Shown: positions 31,518 through 42,171, counted from the stretch's first letter. The stretch is DNA of 48,576 nucleotides from Campylobacteraceae bacterium (GCA_027076905.1 JALTGP010000271.1:1-48576), one strand, 5' to 3'. The notes: generated from the sequence alone by a model not told the origin. Numbers and translations: made by a program.

Positions 31518-32658
31518 CTATCTCCTCTTTGGTAATGGTCAAAGAGGGTAAAAATCGTACCGTATTTCGTCCTGCTGGAAGGACAATAAGCTTCTCGTTC
31601 ATGCTATTAGCTAAAATCGCTTTCATTGTATCGTTATCTTTTGCTCGAAGCCCTCGCATCAGACCAATTCCAACCTCTTTATCAAAAAGATTTGACTGTT
31701 TTTTAGCAATATCTTGAAGTTTATTGGTAAAGTAATCTATCGTATCTGATAAGTCTCCACTCTCATCGAGACCACTTAGTACCTCTAAAACGGCTAACCC
31801 TGATGTAGTACTCATATAGTTCCCACCAAAAGTACTTCCGTGGTCACCTGCGCTTAGAATATCTTTGTGCTTTGTTAGCACAGCACCAATAGGCATACCA
31901 CCACCTAACCCTTTGGCAAGAGTGACGATATCAGGCTCTATCTCATATACATTTGATGCCAACATCTTACCTGTACGATAGATTCCTGTCTGTACCTCAT
32001 CAACAATTAAAAGTACCCCTATCTCTTTTAGATGCATTGCTAGTTTTTGTATCTCATCTTTTGGAAATGGCTGAACACCCCCCTCCCCTTGAACAAGCTC
32101 AATAAGTACAGCTACTGTCTCATCATCTATGCTCTTATAGACACTCTCTATCTCATTTACATAAGAGAATCCATCAGGATATGGGGCAAAGTTTGGGGTA
32201 TGAAAACTGTCTTGACCTGTTGCTTTTACGGTGGTAATGGTTCGTCCATGAAAGGAGTGTTCTAAAGTGATAACTTTATATTTTTTCTTCTCAAATTTAG
32301 TCTCACCATATTTTCTAGCTATTTTAATCGCTCCCTCGTTTGCCTCTGCTCCTGAGTTTGCAAAAAATATCGCTCCATCATAGTTAGCAAGTTTACAAAT
32401 TTTTTCGGCAAGTTTGGCTTGTGGCTCAATTACTTGGAGATTTGAGATATGGATAATTTTCCCTGCCTGTTCACAAATAGCAGATACTAGTGTTGGGTTG
32501 GCGTGTCCTATTGAGTTTACACCTATACCTGATGCAAAATCTATATAGTCTGCCCCATCCTCATCAAAAACTGTTGAGCCTTTTGCCTCTACAAAATTGG
32601 TGTAGTTTCGTCCATAAGTCTGTAAAATATACTGTTTGTCTAACTCTTCTAAATTCAT
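31474..32658 (-). CDS. argD: Acetylornithine aminotransferase
   Basis: A 394-residue PLP-dependent class III aminotransferase that converts N-acetylglutamate semialdehyde to N-acetylornithine in arginine synthesis, and may also act in the lysine/DAP pathway. It shows 'FFANSGAEANEGAIKIARKY' (PLP phosphate), 'HSFHGRTITT', the Asp-Gln pair 'LLIVDEVQTGIYRTG' and the Schiff-base Lys 'TLAKGLGGGMPIG'. Length is normal for ArgD. The alternative, a GABA/ornithine aminotransferase, is less likely given the size and 'NYTNFVEAKGSTVFDEDG' start. Its 3' end overlaps the tolC-like gene start. Confidence 0.92.
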   Translation of the reverse strand: MNLEELDKQYILQTYGRNYTNFVEAKGSTVFDEDGADYIDFASGIGVNSIGHANPTLVSAICEQAGKIIHISNLQVIEPQAKLAEKICKLANYDGAIFFANSGAEANEGAIKIARKYGETKFEKKKYKVITLEHSFHGRTITTVKATGQDSFHTPNFAPYPDGFSYVNEIESVYKSIDDETVAVLIELVQGEGGVQPFPKDEIQKLAMHLKEIGVLLIVDEVQTGIYRTGKMLASNVYEIEPDIVTLAKGLGGGMPIGAVLTKHKDILSAGDHGSTFGGNYMSTTSGLAVLEVLSGLDESGDLSDTIDYFTNKLQDIAKKQSNLFDKEVGIGLMRGLRAKDNDTMKAILANSMNEKLIVLPAGRNTVRFLPSLTITKEEIDEGFKRFEKAIASL

Positions 32659-32677
32659 TATTACTATTGTCCCTTAA

Positions 32678-33031
32678 TTATATACTGTTGTGTGTCTCAT
32701 CACTTCGATGCTCAAATGGAAGCTTTGCTCCACCCATCAAGTGAAAGTGCAAGTGGTGAATCTCTTGACCCCCATTATCTCCATTATTGGTGGTAAGCCT
32801 ATATCCACTTTTATCTACACCTATTAGGGTTGCCACCTCTTGTATAAAGGGGGTCATTTTGGTCATCATCTCTGCAGAGACATCTTGAAAGCAATCTACA
32901 TGGACTTTGGGAATAATCAAAATATGTACAGGTGCTTTAGGATACAAATCATGCAGGGCTATAAACGCATCATTTTCAAGTACATTATTACTAGGAATAT
33001 CTCCATCAACTATTTTACAAAAAATACACAT
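32678..33031 (-). CDS. HIT-domain protein (HinT-like nucleotide hydrolase)
   Basis: A 117-residue histidine-triad protein that hydrolyses nucleotide phosphoramidates such as aminoacyl-AMP adducts. It begins 'MCIFCKIVDGDIPSNNV', a family start, and carries the catalytic HxHxH as 'IHHLHFHLMGG' at about residues 92-102. I moved the start one codon from the track's GTG at 33034 to the ATG at 33031, 7 bases after 'AAGGA'. It lies divergent from pheS, and in H. pylori the same genes are neighbours (HIT-pheS-pheT-aroA-ispH-rpsA), as I recall. Confidence 0.92.
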   Translation of the reverse strand: MCIFCKIVDGDIPSNNVLENDAFIALHDLYPKAPVHILIIPKVHVDCFQDVSAEMMTKMTPFIQEVATLIGVDKSGYRLTTNNGDNGGQEIHHLHFHLMGGAKLPFEHRSDETHNSI

Positions 33032-33140
33032 CACTTATCCTTTTTACTAAATTTTAGAGATTATAACACATTCAATCCCACTATTTAGTATATTTTAGAT
33101 AAAATCGCACAAATAATAAAATAATTGAACAGAGGTTATT

Positions 33141-34133
33141 TTGAAGCACCTAGAAGATAAAATCACACAAGCAACAACACTGGAATTATTGGAAAAAGTT
33201 CGAATAGAACTTTTTGGTAAAAAAGGTGCTATAGCATCGGAGTTTGCAAAACTCAAAGATGTTCCTGGACCTGAGAAAAAGGCCTTTGCAGAGGGTCTTA
33301 ATAAAAACAAAACTAAACTACAAAAATTTTATGATGAAAAGTATGAAATTTTAAAGAAAGAGGAGATAGAGAAGATTTTACAATCCGAAGCGATTGATGT
33401 CTCTCTTTATGGGAACTTGGAGAGCAAAGGGGCATTGCACCCTGTTATGGCAACCATGGATAAGATTATTGACTATTTTGTAGCCCTTAATTTTGCCATC
33501 GAAGATGGACCTAAAATAGAGGATGATTTCCATAATTTTGAAGCTCTAAATCTTCCTAAAAACCACCCTGCACGAGATATGCAAGATACCTTTTTCTGTG
33601 GAGATGGGGCAGTTCTACGAACACACACCTCACCTGTACAGATTAGAACGATGCTAAAACAAAAACCACCAATCCGCATGATTGCACCAGGGGCAGTTTT
33701 CAGAAAAGATTATGATATTACCCATACCCCTATGTTTCATCAAGTTGAGGGACTTGTCGTAGATGACAAAGGAGAGGTGAGCTTTGCCAATCTCAAATCC
33801 ATTATGTCGGACTTCTTGCATTATATGTTTGGTGAGGTAGAGATACGATTTAGACCAAGCTTCTTTCCCTTTACCGAACCCTCTGCTGAGGTTGATATCT
33901 CCTGTATCTTCTGTGAAGCCAAAGGCTGTCGTATCTGTTCTCATACAGGTTGGCTAGAGGTACTTGGTTGTGGTATTGTGGACTCAAATGTCTTTGAGGC
34001 TGTTGAGTATAAAAATATGAGTGGGTATGCCTTTGGACTTGGTGTTGAACGATTTGCCATGCTACTCCACAAAATCCCTGACCTTAGAATGTTGTTTGAG
34101 GGAGATAGAAGACTTTTGGAGCAATTTAGATGA
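33141..34133 (+). CDS. pheS: Phenylalanyl-tRNA synthetase alpha subunit
   Basis: A 330-residue catalytic subunit of the alpha2-beta2 PheRS, which charges tRNA-Phe. It has an N-terminal coiled coil (about 1-85) followed by the class II core: motif 1 region '[24 protein letters not shown]', motif 2 '[27 protein letters not shown]' and motif 3 '[14 protein letters not shown]'. The start is TTG at 33141, preceded by 'AGAGG'; the ORF track shows it as M. Its stop overlaps the pheT start (ATGA). A likely -10 (TAAAAT) is at 33100-33105. Confidence 0.96.
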   Translation: MKHLEDKITQATTLELLEKVRIELFGKKGAIASEFAKLKDVPGPEKKAFAEGLNKNKTKLQKFYDEKYEILKKEEIEKILQSEAIDVSLYGNLESKGALHPVMATMDKIIDYFVALNFAIEDGPKIEDDFHNFEALNLPKNHPARDMQDTFFCGDGAVLRTHTSPVQIRTMLKQKPPIRMIAPGAVFRKDYDITHTPMFHQVEGLVVDDKGEVSFANLKSIMSDFLHYMFGEVEIRFRPSFFPFTEPSAEVDISCIFCEAKGCRICSHTGWLEVLGCGIVDSNVFEAVEYKNMSGYAFGLGVERFAMLLHKIPDLRMLFEGDRRLLEQFR

Positions 34134-36463
34134 TAGTAACAAGAACATGGTTAAATACTTTTATTGATATGAGAAAAGTGAGCGATGATAAGCTCTACAA
34201 GACACTAAATGCTATTGGACTCGAAGTTGATAGCATTAAAACCTATACAATTCCTCCCAAAGTGGTGGTAGGAGAGCTTATATCTTGTGAAAAACACCCC
34301 AATGCTGACAAACTAAATATCTGTCAGATTGATATTGGTGGTGAGATAAAACAGATAGTGTGTGGTGCTTCAAACGTGGTACACGCCAAATATCTGGCAG
34401 TAGCTACCATTGGTGCAAAGCTTGGTGATGATTTTGAGATTAAACACGCAGAGCTTCGTGGTGTAAAGAGTGAAGGTATGGTCTGTTCTGCTTCTGAATT
34501 GGGACTTCCTGCACTTGGTGACGGTATCTTAATTCTTGATGAGACCATTGGAAAACTTAAACTAGGAGAGGAGTTAAACAACTACAAGAAACTAGCAGAC
34601 ACTGTTATAGAGATAGAGTTAACTGCCAATCGTGGTGACTGTTTGAGTATCTACGGGATAGCACGAGATTTATCAGCAGCACTTCAACTTTCATTTAAAG
34701 CTGTTGAATATGAGAGTCAAAACTTAGAAAAAATTGGACTGGCTCGTGTGGCTGAGCTAAAAACACCTTTACCAATTAAAGGCTCATTGAAGTATGTTAT
34801 GGCAGACATTGAACATATCTGTAAGTCCTTAATTATCTCTATTCGTCTAGCGTTTATAGGGGAACAAACTGTTACTATACTGGAGGATGTTACCAAATAT
34901 GTAACCCATACCACAGGTGTTATTTTACGTGCCTACAAAACACGGAATTTCCTGCTTAAAGAGGAAGATAAAATTAGCATTACCGCATCCACAAAAGATG
35001 CGATTACCACAATAAAAGCCAACGGTCAAGACTTCTCTATCTTAGGTGTGTCACAAAATGAGGATGCAAAAGCAGATGACAAAACAGTCAAAGTTCTCTT
35101 TGAAGCGAGTTATATTAATCCTGATATTTTGGTCAATGCTGTAGCAGAACAGTCGCTAAAAACCGACAAACTATATTATAATACATCACGAGGAAGTGAA
35201 CCCTGTTTGGATATAGGTATCACCTATCTTATCTCTCTACTAGAGCGTCACAGTGGGTGTAACTTCTTTGATGGTTCTCTTTCGGTAGAAGAGGAGATAG
35301 AGGATTACATTATTACTGTCAAAGATACAGAGGTTTCAGGAATTATTGGAAAAAAGATTGAAACGATAGAGATGGTAAAGATTCTCTCCTCGCTTGGGTT
35401 TGCCATCCAGAGTTCCTCTGAAGACTTGTTTGCGGTTACAGTACCTCCTTTTAGACACGATATCCTCAATATCCAAGATATTACCGAGGAGATTGTTCGT
35501 ATTATCGGTATTGATAATATTGAGTCCAAAGCACTTAGATTTACAGAAAAACAGCGTATTAATGAGACTACCATACGCTATCACGCGAGAAAAGCATTAC
35601 GTATACGTGCAACGGCAAATGGATTTGATGAGAGTATCTCTTATGCTTTTTCCGACAAAACCTTACTTCAGAAGTATAGATTTTCTTTGGTAAAAGAGGA
35701 GCTTGACATCATCAACCCTATTACTGAAGATTTCAATACCTTAAGAAGTACCATATTGGTCAATCTTCTTATCGCCTCAAAAAGAAACGTAAGCTACTCT
35801 CAAAAGGCCATAGCACTCTTTGAGATGGGAACAGTATTTGATACCAAGCGTCAAGAAAAAGAGATGTTTAGCCTCATCTTCTCAGGACAAAAAGAGGGAG
35901 AGAATATTTCCAATGCAGGAAAACCACAGCTGATTAATTTTGAGACTTTTACCAAAAAACTCTCAGCAATTATCGGAAACTTCCAACTAAGAAGCTGTAC
36001 TCAACATAATGCCCTTTTACATCCATATCAATCTGCTGATATTATTATTGATAATAAGGTGTGTGGCTTTATGAGTAAACTTCATCCAACCGTTGCTTCA
36101 GAGTTTGACCTAGCCGATACTTTCATTGCTGAAATCTCTTTTGATGCACTTATTCCTTCTCACATCAATGCCACAGCAATTTCAAACTTTCAAGGAGTCT
36201 ATAAAGATTTAAGTTTGGTTATCGATAAAAATATCCCTTATCATCAAATTGCCACAAGCATTGAGAGATTAGAGTTAAAACTACTCAAAAAATATTTTCC
36301 TGTAGATATCTATGAAGATGCCTCCTTAGAGAACAAAAAAAGTCTAACGGTACGTCTTTTTATTCAATCGCTAACAGGAACCCTAGAAGATAAAGATAGT
36401 GAAACCATAACCAGTACTATTATTGAAACACTCCAAGAGCAGTATGGAGCAACCCTTCGATGA
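34130..36463 (+). CDS. pheT: Phenylalanyl-tRNA synthetase beta subunit
   Basis: A 777-residue beta subunit of PheRS. It has an N-terminal tRNA-binding (EMAP/Trbp111-like) domain ('[22 protein letters not shown]'), the B3/B4 editing domain in the middle, B5 ('[21 protein letters not shown]', '[18 protein letters not shown]') and a C-terminal ferredoxin-fold anticodon-binding domain ('[21 protein letters not shown]'). It binds and orients tRNA-Phe and edits mischarged Tyr. Length is normal. It overlaps by four bases both pheS upstream and aroA downstream, giving a coupled pheS-pheT-aroA unit. Confidence 0.96.
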   Translation: MIVTRTWLNTFIDMRKVSDDKLYKTLNAIGLEVDSIKTYTIPPKVVVGELISCEKHPNADKLNICQIDIGGEIKQIVCGASNVVHAKYLAVATIGAKLGDDFEIKHAELRGVKSEGMVCSASELGLPALGDGILILDETIGKLKLGEELNNYKKLADTVIEIELTANRGDCLSIYGIARDLSAALQLSFKAVEYESQNLEKIGLARVAELKTPLPIKGSLKYVMADIEHICKSLIISIRLAFIGEQTVTILEDVTKYVTHTTGVILRAYKTRNFLLKEEDKISITASTKDAITTIKANGQDFSILGVSQNEDAKADDKTVKVLFEASYINPDILVNAVAEQSLKTDKLYYNTSRGSEPCLDIGITYLISLLERHSGCNFFDGSLSVEEEIEDYIITVKDTEVSGIIGKKIETIEMVKILSSLGFAIQSSSEDLFAVTVPPFRHDILNIQDITEEIVRIIGIDNIESKALRFTEKQRINETTIRYHARKALRIRATANGFDESISYAFSDKTLLQKYRFSLVKEELDIINPITEDFNTLRSTILVNLLIASKRNVSYSQKAIALFEMGTVFDTKRQEKEMFSLIFSGQKEGENISNAGKPQLINFETFTKKLSAIIGNFQLRSCTQHNALLHPYQSADIIIDNKVCGFMSKLHPTVASEFDLADTFIAEISFDALIPSHINATAISNFQGVYKDLSLVIDKNIPYHQIATSIERLELKLLKKYFPVDIYEDASLENKKSLTVRLFIQSLTGTLEDKDSETITSTIIETLQEQYGATLR

Positions 36464-37752
36464 GAAGTGTAACTATTTTACAAACAAAACAGAGTTTTTC
36501 TCTGCTTTGTGACACCATAGCTCCTGATAAATCCATCTCTCATAGATGTGCAATGTTCTCTCTTCTCTCCAATCAACCATCTCATATTAAAAACTTTCTT
36601 TTAGGAGAAGATACCCTATCATCCTTATCTATTGCAGAGCAACTTGGAGCTACTGTATCCAAAGAGGGAGCAGAAGTTACCATCACTCCTCCTGAAAAGT
36701 TAACAGAGCCAAATAATGTTCTTGATTGTGGCAATGCAGGGACAGGAATGCGTCTATATGCAGGACTATTGGCAGGAATAGAGGGCTCTTTTATCCTAAC
36801 AGGAGACAAGTATTTAAGAGGTAGACCCATGAAAAGGGTTACCAATCCATTACTAGATATAGGAGCAAAAATAGATGGTAGAGAGGAGGGAAACCTAGCC
36901 CCTCTAGCAATTCGTGGAGCAACACTTAAATCATTTAAATACCACTCGCCCATAGACTCAGCACAGGTCAAGTCAGCTCTAATACTTGCAGGACTACAAG
37001 CAGATAGCAAGAGCTACTACAAAGAGAGTTTACTTTCACGTGACCACACAGAGAGAATGCTTCGGGGTATGGGTGCTGATATCTCTATCAATGATGAGGG
37101 GTGGATTGAGATAAAACCCCTCAATGAACCTCTTAAGCCTCTTAATATTACTGTACCTGCTGACCCATCAAGTGGATTTTTCTTTGCAGTGGCTACCGCA
37201 ATAACAGCCAATAGTCAAACTACGATTAAAAATGTTACACTAAATCCTACCCGTATTGAGGCATATAAAATATTAAAAGAGATGGGAGCAGAGATTACAT
37301 TTATTGAAAAAGAGAATATCTATGAGCCTATTGGTGATATCTCAATTCGGTACAGTGGTAAACTAAAGGCAGTCAGCGTAGAGAAAAATATTGCATGGCT
37401 TATTGATGAACTCCCTGCCCTCTCCATTGCCATGAGCTGTGCTGAGGGGACTTCTATAGTCAAAAATGCCAAAGAGCTACGGGTCAAAGAGAGCGATAGA
37501 ATTGCTAGTGTGTTGGAGGGCTTACAGAGCTGTTCCATTAAAACAGTTGAGCATAATGATGGATATGAGATTATTGGTGGAGAGTTACAAAAAGCGACAG
37601 TGAACTCCTATGGAGACCATCGTATTGCGATGAGTTTTGCCATTGCAGGAGTAGTATCTGGTATGCATATTAATGATATCGATTGTATTGATACCTCTTT
37701 TCCAAACTTTTTTGATATACTCTCTAAAATTACAACCATAGAAAATAAATAG
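36460..37752 (+). CDS. aroA: 3-phosphoshikimate 1-carboxyvinyltransferase (EPSP synthase)
   Basis: A 430-residue enzyme that joins PEP to shikimate-3-phosphate in the route to chorismate and the aromatic amino acids, quinones and folate. It shows the substrate-binding Lys-Ser-Arg '[14 protein letters not shown]', the signature '[17 protein letters not shown]', '[12 protein letters not shown]', '[13 protein letters not shown]' and the C-terminal '[11 protein letters not shown]' and '[11 protein letters not shown]'. It overlaps the pheT stop by four bases and is followed after 32 bp by ispH. In this group translation and aromatic synthesis genes share one transcript. Confidence 0.97.
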   Translation: MRSVTILQTKQSFSLLCDTIAPDKSISHRCAMFSLLSNQPSHIKNFLLGEDTLSSLSIAEQLGATVSKEGAEVTITPPEKLTEPNNVLDCGNAGTGMRLYAGLLAGIEGSFILTGDKYLRGRPMKRVTNPLLDIGAKIDGREEGNLAPLAIRGATLKSFKYHSPIDSAQVKSALILAGLQADSKSYYKESLLSRDHTERMLRGMGADISINDEGWIEIKPLNEPLKPLNITVPADPSSGFFFAVATAITANSQTTIKNVTLNPTRIEAYKILKEMGAEITFIEKENIYEPIGDISIRYSGKLKAVSVEKNIAWLIDELPALSIAMSCAEGTSIVKNAKELRVKESDRIASVLEGLQSCSIKTVEHNDGYEIIGGELQKATVNSYGDHRIAMSFAIAGVVSGMHINDIDCIDTSFPNFFDILSKITTIENK

Positions 37753-37784
37753 ATAGATTAAAAAATTAATAAAAGAGAGACAAT

Positions 37785-38624
37785 ATGAAAATAAAACTGG
37801 CAGAAAGTTATGGGTTTTGTTACGGTGTAAAACGTGCGATTGATATTGCTGAAAAACATGAGAATAGTCTAACCTATGGACCACTTATTCACAATAAAGA
37901 TGAGATAAACCGTCTAAAAAATGGCTTCAACATAGGTCTAGCAGAAGGAATTCAAGATATTAAAGAGAACGATACCGTTGTTATACGAACCCATGGTATC
38001 CCAAAAGATGAACTAAAAGTTTTAAAAGCACAAGATAACAAGGTGATAGATGCCACCTGTCCTTATGTCACAAAACCCCAACAGATAGTAGAAGAGATGA
38101 GTTCATCTGGCTACTCTGTGGTGATATTTGGAGATAAAAATCACCCAGAGATAAAAGGGGTCTTCTCCTATGCAGAAGGAGAACAGGCCTTTATTGTATT
38201 GGATGAATCTGAACTCCAAGAACTCCCATTAAGAAACAGAGTGGCCGTAGTGGCACAAACAACAAGAAAACCTGAAGATTTTTTAAAAATTGTCAATGCC
38301 TTGATACTCAAACATAAAGAGGTACGTGTATTTAATACTATATGTAACGCCACTTTTGAGAATCAAGATGCAGCTTCTGATTTGGCAAAAGATGCGGATG
38401 TGATGATTGTTATTGGAGGGAAGCACTCCTCAAACACCAAACAGCTACACAGTATCTCCTCTCAGTTTTGTAATAACTCCTATCTTATAGAGAATGAATC
38501 AGAAATACGTTTAGAGTGGTTTGAGAATAAAAAGCTCTGTGGTATCTCAGCAGGAGCCTCCACTCCTGACTGGATTGTACAAAATGTTATTAAAAAAATC
38601 AAAGAAATTAAAATAGAAAACTAA
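37785..38624 (+). CDS. ispH: 4-hydroxy-3-methylbut-2-enyl diphosphate reductase
   Basis: A 279-residue iron-sulfur enzyme, the last step of the MEP isoprenoid pathway, giving IPP and DMAPP. Three cluster Cys are visible: Cys12 ('ESYGFCYGVKRAID'), Cys about 95 ('VIDATCPYVTKP') and Cys about 188 ('FNTICNATFENQ'). The conserved 'THGIPKDE', 'QTTRKPEDF' (usual QTT) and 'SSNTKQL' are present. It is oxygen sensitive in other bacteria. It sits between aroA and rpsA exactly as in Helicobacter, with an 'AAAAGAGAG' ribosome site. Confidence 0.96.
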   Translation: MKIKLAESYGFCYGVKRAIDIAEKHENSLTYGPLIHNKDEINRLKNGFNIGLAEGIQDIKENDTVVIRTHGIPKDELKVLKAQDNKVIDATCPYVTKPQQIVEEMSSSGYSVVIFGDKNHPEIKGVFSYAEGEQAFIVLDESELQELPLRNRVAVVAQTTRKPEDFLKIVNALILKHKEVRVFNTICNATFENQDAASDLAKDADVMIVIGGKHSSNTKQLHSISSQFCNNSYLIENESEIRLEWFENKKLCGISAGASTPDWIVQNVIKKIKEIKIEN

Positions 38625-38672
38625 GAGTCCAAAATTATCATATATTTTTATTCCATATTAATCAAAATATAG

Positions 38673-38678
38673 TATAAT
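38673..38678 (+). promoter_or_regulatory. -10 element for rpsA
   Basis: TATAAT is a perfect -10, 36 bp before the rpsA ATG, giving a leader of about 28 bases with 'AAGGA'. It suggests rpsA can be transcribed on its own as well as from upstream. Confidence 0.55.
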
Positions 38679-38713
38679 TAGCCCAAAATTAGGCTAGGCA
38701 AGGATTAGTAAGT

Positions 38714-40378
38714 ATGAAATTCGAAGATATCGAAATAGAAGATGTAGATTTTGGAGCGATGCTCGAGGAGTCGTTTAAAAAGTCAGATTCAAGTAGTGAT
38801 TTAGTTGATGGTGTTATCGTTAAGATAGATGAAGAAGAGAATCAAGTGGTCATTGATGTGGGTCGTAAAAATGAAGCGATTATGTCACTTGACCAAATCA
38901 GAGATGAAGATGGTTCACTTCTTTTTGAAAACGGTGAGAGCATCACTGTTGTTATTACAGGATTCAGAGGTGAGCGTCCAAGCGTATCTTATGAATTGGC
39001 AGAAAAAAGAGCTGCACTTGCAGAATTCATCGAAGAGTATGATGATGAAGAAGAGTACATTATCGAAGGTGAAATCACCAAGAAAAACAAAGGTGGATTT
39101 GTTGTAGATGTTGGTGGATTAGAGTTCTTTATGCCAAGAACACTCTCCTATATTTCTCACAAAATCAACCCTATTGGTAAGAAAGTTAAAGCACTTATAG
39201 TTAAAGTTGATAAAGAAAAAGGTAGTGTTGTTATTTCGAGAAAAGAGCTTATCGAAAGAGACAAAGCTGAAACACAAGAAATAGTTGATAAGTTACTAGA
39301 GAACAAAGCAGTTGTTCGTGGTGTTATCAAAAAAATTACTTCATATGGTATGTTTGTTGATGTTGGTGGTATGGATGGGCTTGTTCACTACTCTCAAATA
39401 TCTCACAAAGGACCAGTTAACCCATCTAAGTACTACAAAGAGGAAGATGAAGTTAATGTTATTGCAATTGATTACGATAAGAAAAAAAGACACCTTTCAC
39501 TCTCTATTAAAGAGGCAAGTATCGACCCATGGAAAGATATTGATAACACATTAAGAGCTGGTGATACTGTCAATGTAACAGTTTCAAATATCGAGCCTTA
39601 TGGTGTGTTTGTTGACCTTGGCGAGGATTTAGAAGCGTTTCTACACGTATCTGAAATTTCTTGGGATAAAAATGTTAAACACCCACAAGATTACATCGAG
39701 ATTGACCAAAAAATTGATGTTGAGATTATTGAAATTGATAAAATTCAAAGAAGACTTAGAGTTTCAAGAAAAACACTACTTCCAAAACCAATTGACCAGT
39801 TCGCATCAGCAAACAAAACAAATGATGTTATCACAGGTACTGTTTCATCTATTACTGATTTTGGTGCATTTGTTAAAATTGGTGCAGTTGAAGGTCTTCT
39901 TCACAACCAAGAGATATCTTGGGACAAGGGAATCAATGCTAAAGATGTCTTGAAAAAAGGTGATGAAGTTGAAGTTAAAATAATTAAAATTGACAGACAA
40001 AATGGTAAGGTTTCACTATCTAAAAAGGCACTAGAGCCATCTCCTGTAGCAGAGTTTGCAAAGAACCATAAAAATGGTGATATTGTTGAGGGTACAGTAA
40101 AAGATAAAAAAGATTTTGGTATCTTTATATCTATTGAAAATGGAGTAGATGCACTTCTTAGACTTGATGATTTAGGACCAATCAAAGAGGATGAAATTGA
40201 AAAAGGTCAAACAATCAGAGCCGTTATCTCTTTCTTAGATGCTGCGAATGATAGAATTAGAGTTTCAGTAAAAAGACTTGAGAGACAAGAAGAGAGAGAA
40301 GCACTTGACCAGCTTAATGCAGAGCAAGATGATAGCATGACTCTTGGTGATGTATTTAAAGACCAACTAAAAAAATAA
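38714..40378 (+). CDS. rpsA: 30S ribosomal protein S1
   Basis: A 554-residue protein with six S1/OB RNA-binding repeats, each marked by 'G(x)VxxIxxYGxFVDxG'-like strands ('GVIKKITSYGMFVDVGGMDGLVH', 'VTVSNIEPYGVFVDLGEDLEAFLH', 'GTVSSITDFGAFVKIGAVEGLLH'). S1 docks mRNA on the 30S subunit and helps unfold structured leaders. Length matches bacterial S1. The first repeat is more divergent, as usual for ribosome-binding domains. The codon pattern looks like that of a highly expressed gene. serA follows 15 bp later. Confidence 0.97.
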   Translation: MKFEDIEIEDVDFGAMLEESFKKSDSSSDLVDGVIVKIDEEENQVVIDVGRKNEAIMSLDQIRDEDGSLLFENGESITVVITGFRGERPSVSYELAEKRAALAEFIEEYDDEEEYIIEGEITKKNKGGFVVDVGGLEFFMPRTLSYISHKINPIGKKVKALIVKVDKEKGSVVISRKELIERDKAETQEIVDKLLENKAVVRGVIKKITSYGMFVDVGGMDGLVHYSQISHKGPVNPSKYYKEEDEVNVIAIDYDKKKRHLSLSIKEASIDPWKDIDNTLRAGDTVNVTVSNIEPYGVFVDLGEDLEAFLHVSEISWDKNVKHPQDYIEIDQKIDVEIIEIDKIQRRLRVSRKTLLPKPIDQFASANKTNDVITGTVSSITDFGAFVKIGAVEGLLHNQEISWDKGINAKDVLKKGDEVEVKIIKIDRQNGKVSLSKKALEPSPVAEFAKNHKNGDIVEGTVKDKKDFGIFISIENGVDALLRLDDLGPIKEDEIEKGQTIRAVISFLDAANDRIRVSVKRLERQEEREALDQLNAEQDDSMTLGDVFKDQLKK

Positions 40379-40393
40379 GGTTTAACACTTAAA

Positions 40394-41986
40394 ATGCCTA
40401 CTAAACTTACTATTGTAGTTTGCGACCATATCCACCATACTGGGTTGGATATACTCGCAAATGACCCCCAAATAAACCTAATAAATGCTGCAGATGAGCC
40501 TAAAAAGAGGCTCATCACAGAAATTATTCCCCAAGCTGATATTGCCATTACTCGTTCCTCTACTGATGTAGACCAATTTTTCTTAGATAACTGTCATGAT
40601 TTGAAAGCCATTGTTCGTGCTGGTGTGGGTGTTGACAATGTTGATATAGAGGGTTCAAGTAAAAAAGGTATTGTTGTTATGAATGTACCCACTGCAAATA
40701 CCATTGCAGCTGTTGAACTCACCATGACACACATGCTCTCTTGTGTACGTCAATTTCCTTATGCCCATAACAATCTAAAAGTAGACAGAGTCTGGAGACG
40801 ACAAGATTGGTATGGAACTGAGTTAAAAGATAAAAAACTTGGTATCATCGGTTTTGGAAATATTGGTTCACGTGTGGGAAAAAGAGCAAAAGCATTTGAG
40901 ATGAATGTTTTAGCCTATGACCCATACATCAGCCCTTGTAAAGCCACCGATTTGGATATAGGATATACCAATAATTTTGATGATATCCTAGATTGTGATA
41001 TTATTACCATTCATACCCCTAAGAATGGAGAGACTATTGGGATAATAGGTGACAATGAGATAGCAAAAATGAGAGATGGTGTGGTTTTAATCAACTGTGC
41101 AAGGGGTGGACTTTATGATGAAGATGCACTTCTCAAAGGTCTAACTTCTGGTAAAATCCATATGGCAGGAATTGATGTTTTTAATAAAGAACCTGCCATA
41201 GATCATCCTCTTTTAGATTTAAATAACGTAACTGTAACCCCTCACCTTGGTGCAAATACAAAAGAGTCTCAAAAAAATATTGCCATACAAGCAGCAGAAA
41301 ATGCCATTGAAGCAGCCAAAGGCATCTCTTTTCCAAATGCCTTAAATCTTCCAATTAAAGAGAGTGAACTACCTAATTTTTTAAGACCATATCTTGAGCT
41401 TATACAAAAAATGGGTCATATGTCAGCACAAGCAACAAAATCTCCTGTTAGAAGTATAAAAATCATTACAGAGGGTAATGTCTCTGAACATATCAATTCA
41501 TTGACTACCTTTGCTACGGTAGGTATTCTCTCTGAATCCCTTGAGGACTCTGTAAACTACGTTAATGCTGAATTTGTAGCCAAAGAGCGTGATATTAAAA
41601 TTGTTAAAGAGAAACAGATAAATAACTCTGGACTTGAGAATAAAATCACTGTAAAACTCACTACATTAGATGGTACATTTACTGTTTCAGGTACTGTATT
41701 GGGTGAAACCTCTGCACGAATCATAGAGATAGATGGTCATATGCTTGACCTTATACCAAAAGGAACAATGATTCTATTTAGAAATACAGATATTCCTGGT
41801 GTTATTGGAGATGTAGGACATATCATTGCCAGTAATAATCTGAATATTGCTGACTTTAGACTCGGTAGAGATAAACATGCCCAAGCACTGGCAGTTGTAA
41901 AAGTGGATGGAGTTGTTAGTAAGAAGCTAATTGAAGAGCTTTCATCTCTTGAAAGCTGTCTTTCCGTCTCATTTGTGACAATTTAA
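40394..41986 (+). CDS. serA: D-3-phosphoglycerate dehydrogenase
   Basis: A 530-residue type I PGDH that starts the phosphorylated route to serine. The NAD-binding domain has 'LGIIGFGNIGSRVGKRAKAF'. The catalytic trio is Arg ('LINCARGGLYDE'), Glu ('FNKEPAI') and His ('VTPHLGANTKE'). An intervening ASB domain (about 320-455) and a C-terminal ACT domain ('ILFRNTDIPGVIGDVGHIIAS') suggest feedback by serine. The length puts it with the long PGDHs. It closes the conserved run and is followed by a large hairpin. Confidence 0.96.
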   Translation: MPTKLTIVVCDHIHHTGLDILANDPQINLINAADEPKKRLITEIIPQADIAITRSSTDVDQFFLDNCHDLKAIVRAGVGVDNVDIEGSSKKGIVVMNVPTANTIAAVELTMTHMLSCVRQFPYAHNNLKVDRVWRRQDWYGTELKDKKLGIIGFGNIGSRVGKRAKAFEMNVLAYDPYISPCKATDLDIGYTNNFDDILDCDIITIHTPKNGETIGIIGDNEIAKMRDGVVLINCARGGLYDEDALLKGLTSGKIHMAGIDVFNKEPAIDHPLLDLNNVTVTPHLGANTKESQKNIAIQAAENAIEAAKGISFPNALNLPIKESELPNFLRPYLELIQKMGHMSAQATKSPVRSIKIITEGNVSEHINSLTTFATVGILSESLEDSVNYVNAEFVAKERDIKIVKEKQINNSGLENKITVKLTTLDGTFTVSGTVLGETSARIIEIDGHMLDLIPKGTMILFRNTDIPGVIGDVGHIIASNNLNIADFRLGRDKHAQALAVVKVDGVVSKKLIEELSSLESCLSVSFVTI

Positions 41987-42006
41987 GTAATTTCTTCTTA
42001 AATCAG

Positions 42007-42060
42007 CATCAAAAATACCCATAAAATTTATATTTTATAACTATTTTTGATGACTTCTTT
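42007..42060 (+). terminator. Nested hairpin terminator after serA
   Basis: CATCAAAAATA / TATTTTTGATG gives a perfect 11-bp outer stem (42007-42017 with 42042-42052). Inside it ATAAAAT / ATTTTAT forms a second, 7-bp stem with a short loop. A T-rich stretch follows (CTTCTTTTATTTTTATT). The AT-rich stem is weaker than usual, but the structure and place, 20 bp after the serA stop, suit a terminator. Confidence 0.55.
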
Positions 42061-42090
42061 TATTTTTATTCAAAAAACTTATAATTCAAA

Positions 42091-42096
42091 TATAAT
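42091..42096 (+). promoter_or_regulatory. -10 element for the efflux operon
   Basis: TATAAT, perfect -10, with a predicted start near 42103. That places both inverted repeats at 42104-42133 and 42135-42171 in the early transcribed region. No clear -35 is seen. Confidence 0.5.
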
Positions 42097-42103
42097 GATA
42101 ATA

Positions 42104-42133
42104 TATCAGGTTATGTAGATATAATAACTGATA
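42104..42133. promoter_or_regulatory. Inverted repeat 1, candidate operator of the efflux operon
   Basis: TATCAG(G)TTAT / ATAACTGATA: ten matched bases with one extra G in the left arm and a 9-base spacer. It starts at the predicted transcription start, a usual place for a repressor site. Confidence 0.4.
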
Positions 42134-42134
42134 C

Positions 42135-42171
42135 ATAATCTATATTTATATTTATAACAAATATAGATTAT
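42135..42171. promoter_or_regulatory. Inverted repeat 2, candidate operator or mRNA hairpin of the efflux operon
   Basis: ATAATCTATATTT / AAATATAGATTAT is a perfect 13-bp inverted repeat with an 11-base spacer, directly after inverted repeat 1. Thirteen exact pairs are more than expected by chance even in AT-rich DNA. It is followed 39 bp later by the ATG of the tolC-like gene. Confidence 0.55.

Noticed and set aside
36582-37010. 142-residue minus-strand ORF within aroA (and similar frames inside polA, rpoD, pheT and the RND genes)
   Set aside because: These are shadow frames of strongly recognised genes, with no ribosome sites and no family-like motifs.
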